Origin: Chelativorans sp. Marseille-P2723
Lineage (GTDB): Bacteria; Pseudomonadota; Alphaproteobacteria; Rhizobiales; Rhizobiaceae
Assembly: GCF_902809845.1 (NCBI RefSeq)
Contig: NZ_CADDWI010000013.1
Coordinates: 124,001 to 188,000, forward strand
Direction of reading: 5' to 3'
DNA: 64,000 nucleotides
Part shown: in pieces, positions 28,854 to 38,425 of the stretch
Position numbering within the stretch: the stretch's first letter is position 1
Layout of the letters: the number at the start of each line of letters is the position of its first letter
Position numbers and translations under genes: made by a program
The notes under the pieces: model-generated
What the model was told of the DNA's origin: nothing
The model's database searches: none
Seen by the model: only the letters and a program-made list of their open reading frames with translations

Positions 28854-29729
28854 ATGGAACCCATTTTCGATTCGTCTCTGCTGTTGGCCCGGAAATGGCG
28901 CGCGCTCTCAAGAGGTGAGGAAGGCTCCGATTTCCTGATGCGCCGGACGGCGGAAGAACTGGCCGAACGCCTGGCAACCGTTGAGCGCCGCTTCAAGCAT
29001 GCGGCCACGCTGTTCTGCCTGACCGCCCATGCTGCCGATGCCTTGCGGGAGAGCGGAAAAGCCGAAAAACTGTTGCGGGTCGAGAATGATGAGCGCCTGC
29101 TTTCCGGGCCCTATGAAGGCATTGCCGCACCTTATGAAACCGTACCGCTTGCGACGGAAAGCCTGGACCTTGCTGTCAGTCTTCTAACGATGCAGGAGAT
29201 GAATGACCTGCCGGGGCTTCTTGTCCAGATCCGCCGCGCGCTCAAACCGGATGGCCTTTTTCTTGGCGCCATGGCAGGCGCGGGCACTCTGCAGGAGTTG
29301 CGTCAGAGCCTGCTTGAAGCTGAGATGGAGCTGAGCGGCGGGGCGAGCCCTCGTATAATTCCTTTTGTCGATGTGCGGGACGCGGGCGCCCTTCTTCAGC
29401 GCGCCGGCTTTGCCCTGCCCGTTGCCGATATAGAGCCCGTCACGGTGCGCTACCCGACCATGTTCGAGCTCATGCGCGACCTGCGTGCCATGGGCGCGAC
29501 GAATTCGTTGATGGAACGCAGCCGGCGGCCTGCGACACGCAGCCTTTTTCTGCGCGCGGCGGAAATTTATCGCGAACGCTTCTCCGATCCTGACGGACGC
29601 ATTCGCGCGAGTTTCAACATCGTGTGGATGTCCGGCTGGGCACCGCATGCTTCGCAGCAGAAGCCGCTCAGGCCTGGCAGCGCCAAAGTTTCCCTGAAGA
29701 CCGTTCTTTCTCCCGGCACCGGAGACTGA
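28854..29729 (+). CDS. SAM-dependent methyltransferase, BioC/NDUFAF5-like
   Basis: 291 residues. Though the glycine-rich SAM loop is degenerate, LDLAVSLLTMQEMNDLPG, LLVQIRRALKPDGLFLGAM and DVRDAGALLQRAGFALPV follow the class I methyltransferase order, and the C-terminal SGWAPHASQQKPLRPGSA is characteristic of the alphaproteobacterial group related to mitochondrial NDUFAF5, a complex I assembly factor. The start at 28854 is supported by GGAAGGAAAG and by the family N-terminus (FDSSLLLARK). Divergent from comF, 85 bases between starts. Confidence 0.85.
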   Translation: MEPIFDSSLLLARKWRALSRGEEGSDFLMRRTAEELAERLATVERRFKHAATLFCLTAHAADALRESGKAEKLLRVENDERLLSGPYEGIAAPYETVPLATESLDLAVSLLTMQEMNDLPGLLVQIRRALKPDGLFLGAMAGAGTLQELRQSLLEAEMELSGGASPRIIPFVDVRDAGALLQRAGFALPVADIEPVTVRYPTMFELMRDLRAMGATNSLMERSRRPATRSLFLRAAEIYRERFSDPDGRIRASFNIVWMSGWAPHASQQKPLRPGSAKVSLKTVLSPGTGD

Positions 29730-29748
29730 AAGCCACAGGCAGCGGGCA

Positions 29749-29916
29749 TCAGCGCCCAGCGGCAGTCACCTCTTCGGCAACATTGTCGAAGGTGTCACCC
29801 ATTACCCGGCCGAGCTGCGAGACGGCCATGACAATCGCCAATACGAGAAAGCCTGCAATTAAGGCGTGTTCGAGGGCGACAGCCCCGTGCTTTGCGTGGA
29901 GTAGTTCTTTAAACAT
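29749..29916 (-). CDS. Flp family type IVb pilin
   Basis: 55 residues: MFKELLHAKHGAVALEHALI then a hydrophobic helix AGFLVLAIVMAVSQLG and a short polar tail. The short leader ending in Gly11, the Glu at +5 after the processing site (AVALE) and the single N-terminal helix are the marks of Flp/Fap pilins cut by a prepilin peptidase. No tad/cpa assembly genes adjoin it, so it may be an orphan pilin or use a tad locus elsewhere. Convergent with the methyltransferase gene, 19 bases apart. Confidence 0.85.
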   Translation of the reverse strand: MFKELLHAKHGAVALEHALIAGFLVLAIVMAVSQLGRVMGDTFDNVAEEVTAAGR

Positions 29917-29984
29917 GGATGCCTCAAATCAACCTTCAGAATGATGCACCGACCGATAAAAATCTATTAACGCGCCCGCGCCGC

Positions 29985-30299
29985 TCAACAGGAACCGGAA
30001 TGCCTTCCCGTGCTGTCGATAATACAGACCGCTTCCGGCGCAGGCTGCAGGACGCTGCGGCGAATGGTGAAGATTTGACCGCGACGGTTTGCAACTGAGC
30101 CTGTGGCTAGCGAATCGATTCCGGCACCCACCGCAACATCGTCTTGTGACGCCCTTTCGAGAATCGGGGTGAGCACAAGTGCCAGTGCTACTGCTGCAGA
30201 GCCGAACAGAAGCGCGATCCTCAGGAGCCCCATACCCGCATGACCAAGACTAGGCCAGCCATCCCGGGTCCTCGACGCCCCTTCGAACCTTGAATCCAT
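29985..30299 (-). CDS. Small single-pass membrane protein of unknown function
   Basis: 104 residues, not recognised. A polar N-terminus of about 27 residues, one membrane helix GLLRIALLFGSAAVALALVL, and a periplasmic C-terminal part with two cysteines (AVCIID and the last residue). GGAGGGG just before the ATG at 30299 fixes the start. It lies 68 bases upstream of the Flp pilin gene on the same strand, so the two may be co-transcribed, and such companions occur beside flp in relatives; a role in pilus export is only a guess. Confidence 0.75.
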   Translation of the reverse strand: MDSRFEGASRTRDGWPSLGHAGMGLLRIALLFGSAAVALALVLTPILERASQDDVAVGAGIDSLATGSVANRRGQIFTIRRSVLQPAPEAVCIIDSTGRHSGSC

Positions 30300-30385
30300 A
30301 ATCCCCTCCAGCAACGCCGGTACATCCCCGCCCCGGATAAGATTTTCACATTCGGCTAAATGAAGATTTAATGTTGCAGCCAGCG

Positions 30386-30799
30386 TCAGAGTAAATCAAC
30401 CAAAAAGGGAATTAGCGGCTCATCTGCAAGCGGCATGGGAAAATCACGCAGCCTTCCCGGCCGTACCCATTTTATAGCCTGTCCCTCATGCGGACGCGCT
30501 ATTCCCTGGAAACGCCGGCAGACAAAAAGCGGCATGAGCAGGTGGAACTCTTCATAGGTGTGGCTGGCGAATGTTAGCGGCGCCAGGCATTCTGCCTTGG
30601 TCTCAATGCCCAGTTCCTCGCGTAGTTCGCGGATTGCCGTTTCTTCAGGCGTCTCGCCCGGCTCGACCTTGCCGCCCGGAAATTCCCACAGACCCGCCAT
30701 GGGCTTGCCTTCCGGCCTTTGTGCGATCAGCACACGGCCATCCGCATCGACGAGTGCACACGCGGCCACTATGAGCATTGGTTTGGGCGCGTTTCCCAT
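30386..30799 (-). CDS. mutT: 8-oxo-dGTP diphosphatase, MutT family
   Basis: 137-residue Nudix hydrolase that sanitises oxidised nucleotides. The Nudix box is complete: GGKVEPGETPEETAIRELRE then ELGI. MAGLWEFPGGKVE before it and PFLVDLL at the end are typical MutT. The ATG directly follows the stop of the acetyltransferase gene (30800-30802) with no gap, so argJ, the acetyltransferase and mutT form one tight operon, an arrangement common in rhizobia. Confidence 0.95.
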   Translation of the reverse strand: MGNAPKPMLIVAACALVDADGRVLIAQRPEGKPMAGLWEFPGGKVEPGETPEETAIRELREELGIETKAECLAPLTFASHTYEEFHLLMPLFVCRRFQGIARPHEGQAIKWVRPGRLRDFPMPLADEPLIPFLVDLL

Positions 30800-31570
30800 C
30801 TAGCGCTCCTTGGGCGGCTGCCGATAGTGATACTGGTAGACGTCTTCAAAGCCTAGCGAGCGATAAAGATTGCGCGCTGGCTCGTTGGTGTCATGCACCT
30901 GCAGCCAGGCGATGGTTGCGCCCCGCAGATACGCCCATTTCAGCGCTGAAAGCAGGACACGGCGCCCATAACCCTTGCAGCGGTGCGGTTCTGCGGTCGA
31001 CAGTTCAAAAATGCCTGCAAGTGCGCCGTCATGCACGCAGATGGCGGCGGATACGGGCCGGTCATCTTGCTCCAGCACGAAAAGCCCCTTTTCCGGCTTG
31101 ATCGCGCCGACCACCTCGGCAAAACCGGAACGAAGCTCCGGCGCATAATCGTGCACCCTGAAGGCTGCCGCGATGAAGCGGTCCAGGTCCTTCAGCGGTA
31201 TCTGGTCCATCGCATCGCCGACGATTTTCTCACTGAGCGAAAGCCGCATCACGGTCGATGATTTGACGCTCAACCAGCCTTCGGCATCCAGATACGCCGC
31301 AATGGACGTGGCGGCAAGCGGTGTCAGACGGAAGGTGAGAGGTCTATCGAAGGCGTTGAAACGCTGTGCTGCCCGCTCGATCCGACCTGGCAGGTCGCGG
31401 GTATCGCCGGGATCGAGCGGATTGACCGAATTGAGCCTGTAGGAGGGATGACCCTTCGTCAGGCGCACCGCCCATGTGCCATCATACAGGACCGAGCCAG
31501 CCGGCCACGCGCGGAAGCCTGCCGCCTCGAACCTGCGTATGGCCGCCAGCCGTTCGATGGTTTCGTTCAA
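30800..31570 (-). CDS. GNAT family N-acetyltransferase with TTG start
   Basis: 256 residues. The C-terminal half carries the acetyl-CoA fold: AAICVHDGALAGIFELSTAE, the pyrophosphate loop RCKGYGRRVLLSALKWA and NEPARNLYRSLGFEDVYQYH. The N-terminal half (FRLTPLAATSIAAYLDAEGW) is a degenerate second GNAT domain. The TTG at 31570 is chosen because AGGAG lies eight bases upstream, inside the last argJ codons, and the gene then begins four bases after the argJ stop. The substrate is unknown. Confidence 0.85.
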   Translation of the reverse strand: MNETIERLAAIRRFEAAGFRAWPAGSVLYDGTWAVRLTKGHPSYRLNSVNPLDPGDTRDLPGRIERAAQRFNAFDRPLTFRLTPLAATSIAAYLDAEGWLSVKSSTVMRLSLSEKIVGDAMDQIPLKDLDRFIAAAFRVHDYAPELRSGFAEVVGAIKPEKGLFVLEQDDRPVSAAICVHDGALAGIFELSTAEPHRCKGYGRRVLLSALKWAYLRGATIAWLQVHDTNEPARNLYRSLGFEDVYQYHYRQPPKER

Positions 31571-31574
31571 GCAG

Positions 31575-32816
31575 TCAACTCCTGTAATCGCCGTTGATGG
31601 CGACATATTCCTTGGTGAGATCGCATGTCCAGACCGTGGCCTTTCCACGGCCGATCCCAAGATCCACCCGGATGTCGATCTCGTCGCGTTTCATATAGTC
31701 CGACACCTGCTCCTCGGAATAGGAAGCATCACGCTCGCCCTGATGCGCAACACGGAAATCGCCGAACCATATGGCAAGCAGGTCGCGATCTGCTGGCTCA
31801 CCAGCCTTGCCGACAGCCATGACGACGCGTCCCCAATTTGCATCCTCCCCGGCAATCGCTGTCTTGACCAGCGGCGAATTGGCGATGGCAAGCGCAACGC
31901 GCTTGGCCGAGCGTGCCGACCGAGCACCTGTTACGGTCACTTCTATCTGTTTGCGCGCACCTTCGCCGTCACGCACCACTTGCAGCGCCAGCGCCTTCAG
32001 GAGCCGGTTGAGCGCCCGGCGGAACGGCACGAGGCGTGGATCCTTAGCATCCGTTATGTATGGCGCTCCCCGGGCGGCGGCCTTGCCGGTGGCAAACAGC
32101 ATCAGGGTGTCGCTTGTGGACGTATCGCTGTCGACGGTGATCGAGTTGAAAGTCTTGCCGACGCCGCTGGCAAGAAGCTCCTGCAACACGGGCGCGGCGA
32201 TTGGCGCGTCGGTTGCGACGAAGGAGAGCATGGTGGCCATGTCCGGCGCAATCATGCCTGCACCCTTGGCGATGCCGTTGATCGCCACCTCTGCCTCTCC
32301 CAGTTGGACCGTGGCCGTTACCATCTTCGGATAGGTGTCTGTGGTCATGATGGCCCGCGCCGCCTCATCCCAGGCGCCGGGCACGGCGTCCCTTACGAGA
32401 TCCGCCAGCAGGTGGGAGAAGCGTCCTGCGTCCAGCGGTTCACCGATAACGCCCGTGGACGCGAGGAATACCTCGCCTTCAGTCGCGCCCACCGCGCGCG
32501 CAGCCGCTTGCGCCGTCAATTCCGTGGCCGTGCGCCCCTTGCGCCCTGTAAATGCGTTGGCATTGCCGGAATTCACCACCAGGATGCGGGCCTTGCCTCG
32601 GGGAAGATTGTCACGGCAAAACTCGACCGGGGCCGATGGACATTTCGATTGCGTGAAGACACCGGCCACGGCCGTGCCTTCATCGAACACCATCACCATC
32701 AGATCCTTGCGGTTCTTGTACTTTATGCCGGCTTCGACGGCGGCAATGCGCACGCCCTCCACTTCGGGCATTCTGGGGTAACGTTTCGGCGCGAGCGGCG
32801 AGACGGCAGTGGACAT
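31575..32816 (-). CDS. argJ: Bifunctional glutamate N-acetyltransferase/ornithine acetyltransferase
   Basis: Transfers acetyl from N-acetylornithine to glutamate in the cyclic arginine pathway. 413 residues, self-cleaving; the cleavage motif is [19 protein letters not shown], with the conserved Thr as nucleophile of the beta chain. N-terminal [16 protein letters not shown] and [12 protein letters not shown] are also conserved. The start at 32816 ([14 protein letters not shown]) gives family length. Upstream 276 bases separate it from divergent typA. Confidence 0.97.
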   Translation of the reverse strand: MSTAVSPLAPKRYPRMPEVEGVRIAAVEAGIKYKNRKDLMVMVFDEGTAVAGVFTQSKCPSAPVEFCRDNLPRGKARILVVNSGNANAFTGRKGRTATELTAQAAARAVGATEGEVFLASTGVIGEPLDAGRFSHLLADLVRDAVPGAWDEAARAIMTTDTYPKMVTATVQLGEAEVAINGIAKGAGMIAPDMATMLSFVATDAPIAAPVLQELLASGVGKTFNSITVDSDTSTSDTLMLFATGKAAARGAPYITDAKDPRLVPFRRALNRLLKALALQVVRDGEGARKQIEVTVTGARSARSAKRVALAIANSPLVKTAIAGEDANWGRVVMAVGKAGEPADRDLLAIWFGDFRVAHQGERDASYSEEQVSDYMKRDEIDIRVDLGIGRGKATVWTCDLTKEYVAINGDYRS

Positions 32817-33092
32817 GGGGGTTTCCAACAAAGAGAGGACATTTCTGCTCGTCTGCCTCATAGCGTGTCTCAAGGCAAGCCCGCGCCCGGCTTCCGCGCA
32901 GAGGATTTGCAATGCCGCGAAGGCTTGCCCCCCAAGGTCTTTTACTCGGCAAGCCGCGTCCCCATATGACGTTATAAGTATTACGGTTTAGCGCGCTCTC
33001 TTTCGCGGTTGTCAAAAAACCTGTATGAGCGCGGCAAAGAAAAATTGCGGGCGGCAACCCGGCAGAGCCCCGTCATCTCAGAAAAGCGACCT

Positions 33093-34919
33093 ATGAAACT
33101 GCGCAATATTGCGATTATCGCCCATGTCGATCATGGGAAAACCACCCTCGTCGATGCGCTGCTCAAGCAGTCCGGCTCCGTGCGCGACAATCAGCGCGTG
33201 GACGATCGCGTTATGGATTCCAGCGATCTGGAAAGGGAGCGCGGCATCACCATCCTTGCAAAAGCCACTTCCGTCACCTGGAAAGATGTGCGTATCAACA
33301 TCGTGGATACGCCGGGTCACGCGGATTTCGGCGGCGAGGTAGAGCGTATTCTCAACATGGTGGACGGTGCCGTTCTCCTCGTAGATTCCGCCGAAGGCCC
33401 CATGCCTCAAACCAAATTCGTGGTCGGCAAGGCGCTGAAGGTGGGATTGAAGCCCATCGTTGCGGTCAACAAGATCGACCGGCCGGACGCTCGCCCCGAC
33501 GAGGTGATCAACGAGGTCTTCGATCTTTTCGCCGCCCTCGATGCCACCGATGAGCAACTCGATTTTCCAATCCTCTACGGCTCCGGCCGCGACGGCTGGA
33601 TGAACTTCGATCCCGCCGGCCCGAAGGATGAAGGGCTTGCCCCACTTTTCGATCTTGTGCTCAGGCACGTGCCCGAACCGAAGGTCGAGGAAGGTCCGTT
33701 CCGCATGATCGGAACCATCCTCGAAGCCAATCCTTTCCTTGGGCGTATCATCACCGGACGCATTGCCTCCGGCACCGTCAAGCCGAATCAGGCGGCGAAG
33801 GTACTTTCACGCGACGGTTCGCTTCTGGAACAGGGGCGCATTTCAAAGATCCTCGCCTTCCGGGGGCTCGATCGGCAGCCGATTGACGAGGCCCATGCAG
33901 GCGACATCGTTGCGATCGCGGGTCTTTCAAAAGGCACCGTCGCAGACACCTTCTGTGATCCATCCGTCAGCCAGCCGATGGAAGCACAGCCGATTGACCC
34001 GCCGACCGTCACCATGAGCTTCATGGTGAACGACTCTCCTCTTGCCGGCACTGAGGGTGACAAGGTGACGAGCCGCGTCATCCGCGAGCGTCTGCTGAAG
34101 GAAGCGGAGGGCAATGTCGCGCTGAAGGTCGAAGAGTCGGCGGACAAGGATTCGTTCTTTGTCTCCGGGCGCGGTGAATTGCAGCTTTCGGTTCTGATCG
34201 AAGCGATGCGGCGCGAAGGCTTCGAGCTTGCAGTCTCAAGGCCGCGCGTCGTGATGAAGAATGACGAGGATGGCCAGCTTCTCGAACCCGTCGAGGAGGT
34301 CGTCATCGATGTCGACGAGGAGCATGCCGGCGTCGTCGTGCAGAAGATGTCGGAGCGCAAGGCCGAAATGGTGGAGCTCAAGCCTTCCGGTGGTAACCGC
34401 CAGCGGCTGGTCTTTCTTGCGCCAACGCGAGGATTGATCGGCTATCAGTCGGAGTTGCTCACCGATACGCGGGGCTCCGCCGTCATGAACCGTCTCTTCC
34501 ATGAATATCAGCCCTATAAGGGCGAGATCGAAGGACGGGTCAACGGGGTTCTCATTGCCAACGAACCGGGCGAAGCTGTGGCCTATGCTCTCTGGAACCT
34601 GGAGGACCGCGGGCCGATGATCATCGATCCCGGCGTGAAGGTCTATCAGGGCATGATTGTCGGAATACACAGCCGGGACAACGACCTTGAAGTGAATGTT
34701 CTGAAAGGCAAGAAGCTTTCCAACGTTCGGGCGGCGGGCAAGGATGAGGCGGTAAAGCTTACGCCACCGGTCCGCATGACGCTGGAGCGCGCGCTTGCCT
34801 GGATCCAGGATGACGAACTCGTCGAAGTCACGCCCAAATCGATTCGCCTGAGAAAGCTCTATCTCAACCCGCACGAGCGCAAGCGCTTCGAAAAGCAAAG
34901 GATGGCGGGCGCTGCATAG
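33093..34919 (+). CDS. typA: Ribosome-associated GTPase TypA/BipA
   Basis: 608-residue translational GTPase with EF-G-like domains. G1 is [16 protein letters not shown]2 lies in [11 protein letters not shown]3 is [14 protein letters not shown]4 [12 protein letters not shown]. The C-terminal half has [20 protein letters not shown] and the BipA-specific C-terminal domain ([20 protein letters not shown]). It helps ribosome assembly and stress adaptation. The ATG at 33093 ([13 protein letters not shown]) matches the family; a GTG-like upstream frame adds 28 residues without support. Confidence 0.97.
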   Translation: MKLRNIAIIAHVDHGKTTLVDALLKQSGSVRDNQRVDDRVMDSSDLERERGITILAKATSVTWKDVRINIVDTPGHADFGGEVERILNMVDGAVLLVDSAEGPMPQTKFVVGKALKVGLKPIVAVNKIDRPDARPDEVINEVFDLFAALDATDEQLDFPILYGSGRDGWMNFDPAGPKDEGLAPLFDLVLRHVPEPKVEEGPFRMIGTILEANPFLGRIITGRIASGTVKPNQAAKVLSRDGSLLEQGRISKILAFRGLDRQPIDEAHAGDIVAIAGLSKGTVADTFCDPSVSQPMEAQPIDPPTVTMSFMVNDSPLAGTEGDKVTSRVIRERLLKEAEGNVALKVEESADKDSFFVSGRGELQLSVLIEAMRREGFELAVSRPRVVMKNDEDGQLLEPVEEVVIDVDEEHAGVVVQKMSERKAEMVELKPSGGNRQRLVFLAPTRGLIGYQSELLTDTRGSAVMNRLFHEYQPYKGEIEGRVNGVLIANEPGEAVAYALWNLEDRGPMIIDPGVKVYQGMIVGIHSRDNDLEVNVLKGKKLSNVRAAGKDEAVKLTPPVRMTLERALAWIQDDELVEVTPKSIRLRKLYLNPHERKRFEKQRMAGAA

Positions 34920-35033
34920 AATTTACAGCGTCTCGTCGCCTTTCTAGATCGTCATTTCGTAAAAGCGCTGGAATGACCCCGGTTTTTGAAGGAACGCCCA
35001 AGGAAAGCCGGGGTTCACTTTCATGGAATTCCT

Positions 35034-36074
35034 CTAGCCCTCCAGCCATTCCAGCCAGCGGCCGTGAAAGTCGCAGCGGGCAAGGTCGCGTGTCTCGCCC
35101 GCCGGCCACATGGTAAGGCGTAGAGTGGCAAAGTCCACGTTTCCCGCCACAGGCTCCATCCGCAGCCAAGCGAGCGGCACCTCCCCGGCGCTGTCGAGCA
35201 GGTTCTCGATCCGCCGCTGCGTCTCCTGCGGCATATACTGCCACATGACCGAGTGGAACAGGACGAACACCTGGTCCTTCTTTCTTTCGGCAAGCTCTGC
35301 CGCTAAGAATTCGGCCGCATCCGCGCGCCGGAGCGTAACACGTGCCTGCCGGGCAATCGCCATGGCCGCCTCCAGCCGTGCCAGCCGTTCCGTCTGATCG
35401 GGCCATATAAAGGATTTAAGGCGCAGTCTCTCTCCCTCGTCATTGATATCGACCGGGGCGATGTCGCATCCCCTACGCGAGGCGACCTCCATGAAACCAC
35501 CGAGCGGCGGTGCGTTCCCGCGCAACTGCGGAGCTAGTCTTACCGGCGATCCTTCCTCGCCCCAGCAAAGCTCGCCATAGCGGTAATGAAAGCGGTCGAA
35601 GTAAAGGTTGAGGCCGGCACTCGATCCGATCTCCCGAATGGCAAGAGGCATGCCCGTCTCGCTTCCGATCGCAAGGAAACCCGGGAGGAGCATCGCCGCG
35701 CGTGCGACCTCGTTGGTTTGGGGCGGTGAATCAAGTCCCTGGTGGATACGCACATCGTGGCGCCTGATCGCAGCGGACAAGACATCCAACAGCGCTTCGT
35801 CCGATACTTCGCCGTAAGGCGGATAAGCATTTGCGAGCTGCGCGTCGCCGCCGGAAAGAACCACCGCATGAAGCGCCCCCATCAGCCGAATCACCACGCC
35901 GTCGTCCTGGGGATCGCCGGGCCAGGAAAGAATATGACTGCCAGAGACGGTGGAATTGTCGAGGATCTGCGGCAGCAGCCGGCAGATCCTTGCCGCGAAC
36001 GGTGAACCTAGCCGTTCGCACGCTTCCGCATGTGCGGCGAAATGCGCCCAGACTTCCTGCTGCGAGGCGACCAT
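35034..36074 (-). CDS. DUF2332 family protein
   Basis: 346 residues. The product matches the DUF2332 family (PF10094) in WPGDPQDDGVVIRLMGALHA, YPPYGEVSDEALLDVL, EIGSSAGLNLYFDRFHYRYG and VLFHSVMWQYMPQETQRRIE. The EIGSSAGLNL stretch looks like a SAM-binding motif I, suggesting a methyltransferase-like fold, but no activity is known. GGAGG nine bases before the ATG at 36074 sets the start. It lies 33 bases downstream of ccmG on the same strand and may be read through from the ccm operon. Confidence 0.85.
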   Translation of the reverse strand: MVASQQEVWAHFAAHAEACERLGSPFAARICRLLPQILDNSTVSGSHILSWPGDPQDDGVVIRLMGALHAVVLSGGDAQLANAYPPYGEVSDEALLDVLSAAIRRHDVRIHQGLDSPPQTNEVARAAMLLPGFLAIGSETGMPLAIREIGSSAGLNLYFDRFHYRYGELCWGEEGSPVRLAPQLRGNAPPLGGFMEVASRRGCDIAPVDINDEGERLRLKSFIWPDQTERLARLEAAMAIARQARVTLRRADAAEFLAAELAERKKDQVFVLFHSVMWQYMPQETQRRIENLLDSAGEVPLAWLRMEPVAGNVDFATLRLTMWPAGETRDLARCDFHGRWLEWLEG

Positions 36075-36107
36075 GCGCAAGCACCTCCAACGCCATGCGA
36101 GCGTGGG

Positions 36108-36686
36108 TCAGTCCACCTTTGCAAGCACCTTTTCAATCTCCGGCAGAAGATCGTCCTTGAGGCTTTGCGGCGTGAACGGCCCTACGTGCTTGTACCGGAT
36201 GATGCCATCGGGGCCTACCAGAAACGTTTCCGGCACACCGTAGACCCCCCATTCGATAGCGGCCCTGCCGCTCTGGTCCACTCCTATGGCCGCATAGGGG
36301 TTGCCGAGCTCGCCAAGGAAGCGCCGCGCGTTTTCCGGCCGGTCCTTGTAGTTGAGACCAACAATGCGGATCCGGTCATCCTGTGCCAATTGCATGAGTA
36401 AAGGATGTTCGTCCCTGCAGGGTACGCACCAGGATCCCCACACGTTCACCAACGTCACATTGCCTTCGAAATCGGCGGGGGAGAGGCCGGGCAGATTTAT
36501 CGCCTCCAGGGCCGGAAGCTCCGTCTTGGGGGCCGGCTCGTCGATCAATGCCGAAGGCACGAGGGCGGAATCGCGGCCCGAAAGAAGCTGAACCAGAAAG
36601 ACGGCCGAAAGCGCCAGAAATGCCAGAAGTGGCAGAAGCAGAACGACAACCCGGCGCCTCGGGGCATGCTGCTGCGCCTGGCTCAT
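36108..36686 (-). CDS. ccmG: Thiol:disulfide interchange protein CcmG/DsbE
   Basis: Membrane-anchored periplasmic thioredoxin that reduces apocytochrome c (or CcmH) for haem attachment. 192 residues: a membrane anchor at about 12-35, then a thioredoxin domain with VNVWGSWCVPCRDEHPLLMQ (Cys87, Cys90) and the cis-proline region YGVPETFLVGPDG. Its start overlaps the ccmD stop by ATGA. The upstream open frame is not used because the ATG at 36686 gives the family length. Confidence 0.95.
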   Translation of the reverse strand: MSQAQQHAPRRRVVVLLLPLLAFLALSAVFLVQLLSGRDSALVPSALIDEPAPKTELPALEAINLPGLSPADFEGNVTLVNVWGSWCVPCRDEHPLLMQLAQDDRIRIVGLNYKDRPENARRFLGELGNPYAAIGVDQSGRAAIEWGVYGVPETFLVGPDGIIRYKHVGPFTPQSLKDDLLPEIEKVLAKVD

Positions 36687-36850
36687 CGCTGCGCTTCTCG
36701 ACTGTTCGAGCGGCGGCGGATGCCCCGCTCCTCCAGTTCCCGCAAGGCACGCCGCATGGCCGCCTGATCGGCGAGTATCCAGGCTGCCAGCCCGCATATG
36801 GCAAGAACCGAGAGCATATAGGCTGCCGTCACATAGGCGGCGTGGGTCAT
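36683..36850 (-). CDS. ccmD: Haem exporter protein CcmD
   Basis: 55-residue single-pass membrane protein, MTHAAYVTAAYMLSVLAICG then LAAWILADQA and a basic tail rich in Arg (ALRELEERGIRRRSN). The Tyr-containing N-terminus, one helix and positively charged tail are the CcmD pattern; it helps release the CcmC-haem-CcmE complex. It overlaps ccmC upstream and ccmG downstream, both by ATGA, so all three are translated as one coupled unit. Confidence 0.92.
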   Translation of the reverse strand: MTHAAYVTAAYMLSVLAICGLAAWILADQAAMRRALRELEERGIRRRSNSREAQR

Positions 36851-37605
36851 GCTGCCTCTCCTTCAGCTCGCCGCGCAGCGAGCCGGCGCATGGTGATCAC
36901 GCGGCGGCGCCAGATTTCCGCCCGCATGGCCATGATGTGCAAGGCAAGAAACAGGAGGGTAAAGCCCACGGCCGAGATCATTAGCGGCCACAGCAGGCTT
37001 GGATGGATCGTCGGCCCGTCGAGCCGGAACACGGAGGCCGGCTGATGCAGCGTGTTCCACCAATCGACCGAAAACTTGATGATCGGAATGTTGATGAATC
37101 CCACCAGCGTCAGGATGGCTGCCGCCCTGGCGGACCTTCCGAAATCGTCAAGCGCCCGCGTCAGCGCGATGATGCCGAGATACATGAGAAAAAGGATGAA
37201 CACGGAAGTCAGGCGGGCATCCCACACCCACCACGTACCCCACATGGGCTTGCCCCAGATGGAACCGGTCAACAGTGCGAGCGCTGTAAAGACGGCGCCG
37301 ATGGGGGCGGCAGCCTTGAGCGAGACATCTGCGAGCGGATGCCGCCAGACAAGCGTACCGAGCGACGAAGCGGCCATTACCGTGTAGCAGAACATGGAGA
37401 GCCACGCGAAAGGTACGTGGATATACATGATGCGGACCGTTATGCCCTGCTGATAATCCTCAGGGGCGGCAAAACCCATGGCAAGGCCAACCGCCACGGT
37501 TAGCACCGCCGCGCCAAGCAGCCATGGTAACATGGCATCTGCCAGCGCCAGAAAACGCGTGGGGTTGGCTAGATCTATCCAGCGTCTGATGGCCTTCTCG
37601 GTCAT
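36847..37605 (-). CDS. ccmC: Haem transporter/lyase subunit CcmC
   Basis: Loads haem onto the chaperone CcmE. 252 residues with six membrane segments and the tryptophan-rich haem-binding loop MWGTWWVWDARLTS; conserved haem-ligand histidines lie in IHVPFAW and the WNTLHQPASVFR loop. It is 108 bases downstream of ccmB. ccmE, ccmF and ccmH, needed to complete the system, are not in the window. Confidence 0.96.
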   Translation of the reverse strand: MTEKAIRRWIDLANPTRFLALADAMLPWLLGAAVLTVAVGLAMGFAAPEDYQQGITVRIMYIHVPFAWLSMFCYTVMAASSLGTLVWRHPLADVSLKAAAPIGAVFTALALLTGSIWGKPMWGTWWVWDARLTSVFILFLMYLGIIALTRALDDFGRSARAAAILTLVGFINIPIIKFSVDWWNTLHQPASVFRLDGPTIHPSLLWPLMISAVGFTLLFLALHIMAMRAEIWRRRVITMRRLAARRAEGEAA

Positions 37606-37713
37606 GCCCTCCTAGATAGAACGCTCGTTCTCCCAGTGCAATTGACACCGTTAAAAAGGTTAGTGAGGTGTTTTGTCTCCATCCGGTCCCTTCGCTTGCA
37701 ATTTATAGGGCAA

Positions 37714-38379
37714 TCAGTCCGCCGCGCCTTTCAACGCGAGGGCTGCGGCCACCGGGCCAATGACCGCAAAGAAAAGGGTCAAGGCTGTCAGAATGAGAAA
37801 GGGCGGCAGAAATAGATCCGTATCGGCCACAGCGCCTCGGCTTGCCGCCACGCCGAAAATCAGCACCGGGATGGTAAGCGGCAGGATAAGCACGGAGACA
37901 AGCAGCCCACCCCGCGGCAGGACCACCGTAAGGGCGGCTCCTACGGCGCCGATGAAGGTGATGGCAGGCGTGCCGGCAAGAAGCGTCAATGTCGCCGCGG
38001 CAAGCCCCAGTGGCGGCACATTCATGAACAGGCCGAGCATAGGTGCGACCAGCACGAGAGGCAGCACGCCGATCGTCCAATGCGCGACGCACTTGGTGAA
38101 CACGGTGAGCGCCAGCATATGCCGGCTGTCTGCCATCAGCAGAAGATCGAGCGAGCCATCCTCCCGGTCAGCCTGGAACAGGCGATCAAGACCAAGCAGG
38201 CTTGCCAGCAGCGCGCCGATCCACAAGATTGCCGGTCCAATGCGCGCCAGCAGGTTGAGATCGGGCCCGACGCCGAAGGGGATGACGGCAACCACGGCAA
38301 GGAAGAAGAGCACGCCCGTCAGCGCACCGCTTCCGGCGCGAACGCCAAGCCTTATCTCGCGAAGGAAGAGAGCAAGCAT
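37714..38379 (-). CDS. ccmB: Haem exporter protein CcmB
   Basis: 221 residues, six membrane segments; the membrane subunit of the CcmAB ABC complex that releases holo-CcmE. The N-terminus MLALFLREIRLGVRAGSGAL and LLGLDRLFQADREDGSLDLL are diagnostic of the family. It starts 46 bases after the ccmA stop. Typical length. Confidence 0.95.
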   Translation of the reverse strand: MLALFLREIRLGVRAGSGALTGVLFFLAVVAVIPFGVGPDLNLLARIGPAILWIGALLASLLGLDRLFQADREDGSLDLLLMADSRHMLALTVFTKCVAHWTIGVLPLVLVAPMLGLFMNVPPLGLAAATLTLLAGTPAITFIGAVGAALTVVLPRGGLLVSVLILPLTIPVLIFGVAASRGAVADTDLFLPPFLILTALTLFFAVIGPVAAALALKGAAD

Positions 38380-38425
38380 CAGGAACCTCCTTCTTGCGAA
38401 GGAAGGCCAGGGGATGTACCGCAGC

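Noticed and set aside
31476-32969. 497-codon open frame on the plus strand
   Set aside because: Antisense to argJ, which shows all its motifs on the minus strand.
34975-35014. Hairpin ACCCCGG/CCGGGGT between convergent typA and DUF2332 genes
   Set aside because: The loop is about 25 bases and no T tract follows on either strand, so I could not support a terminator call.
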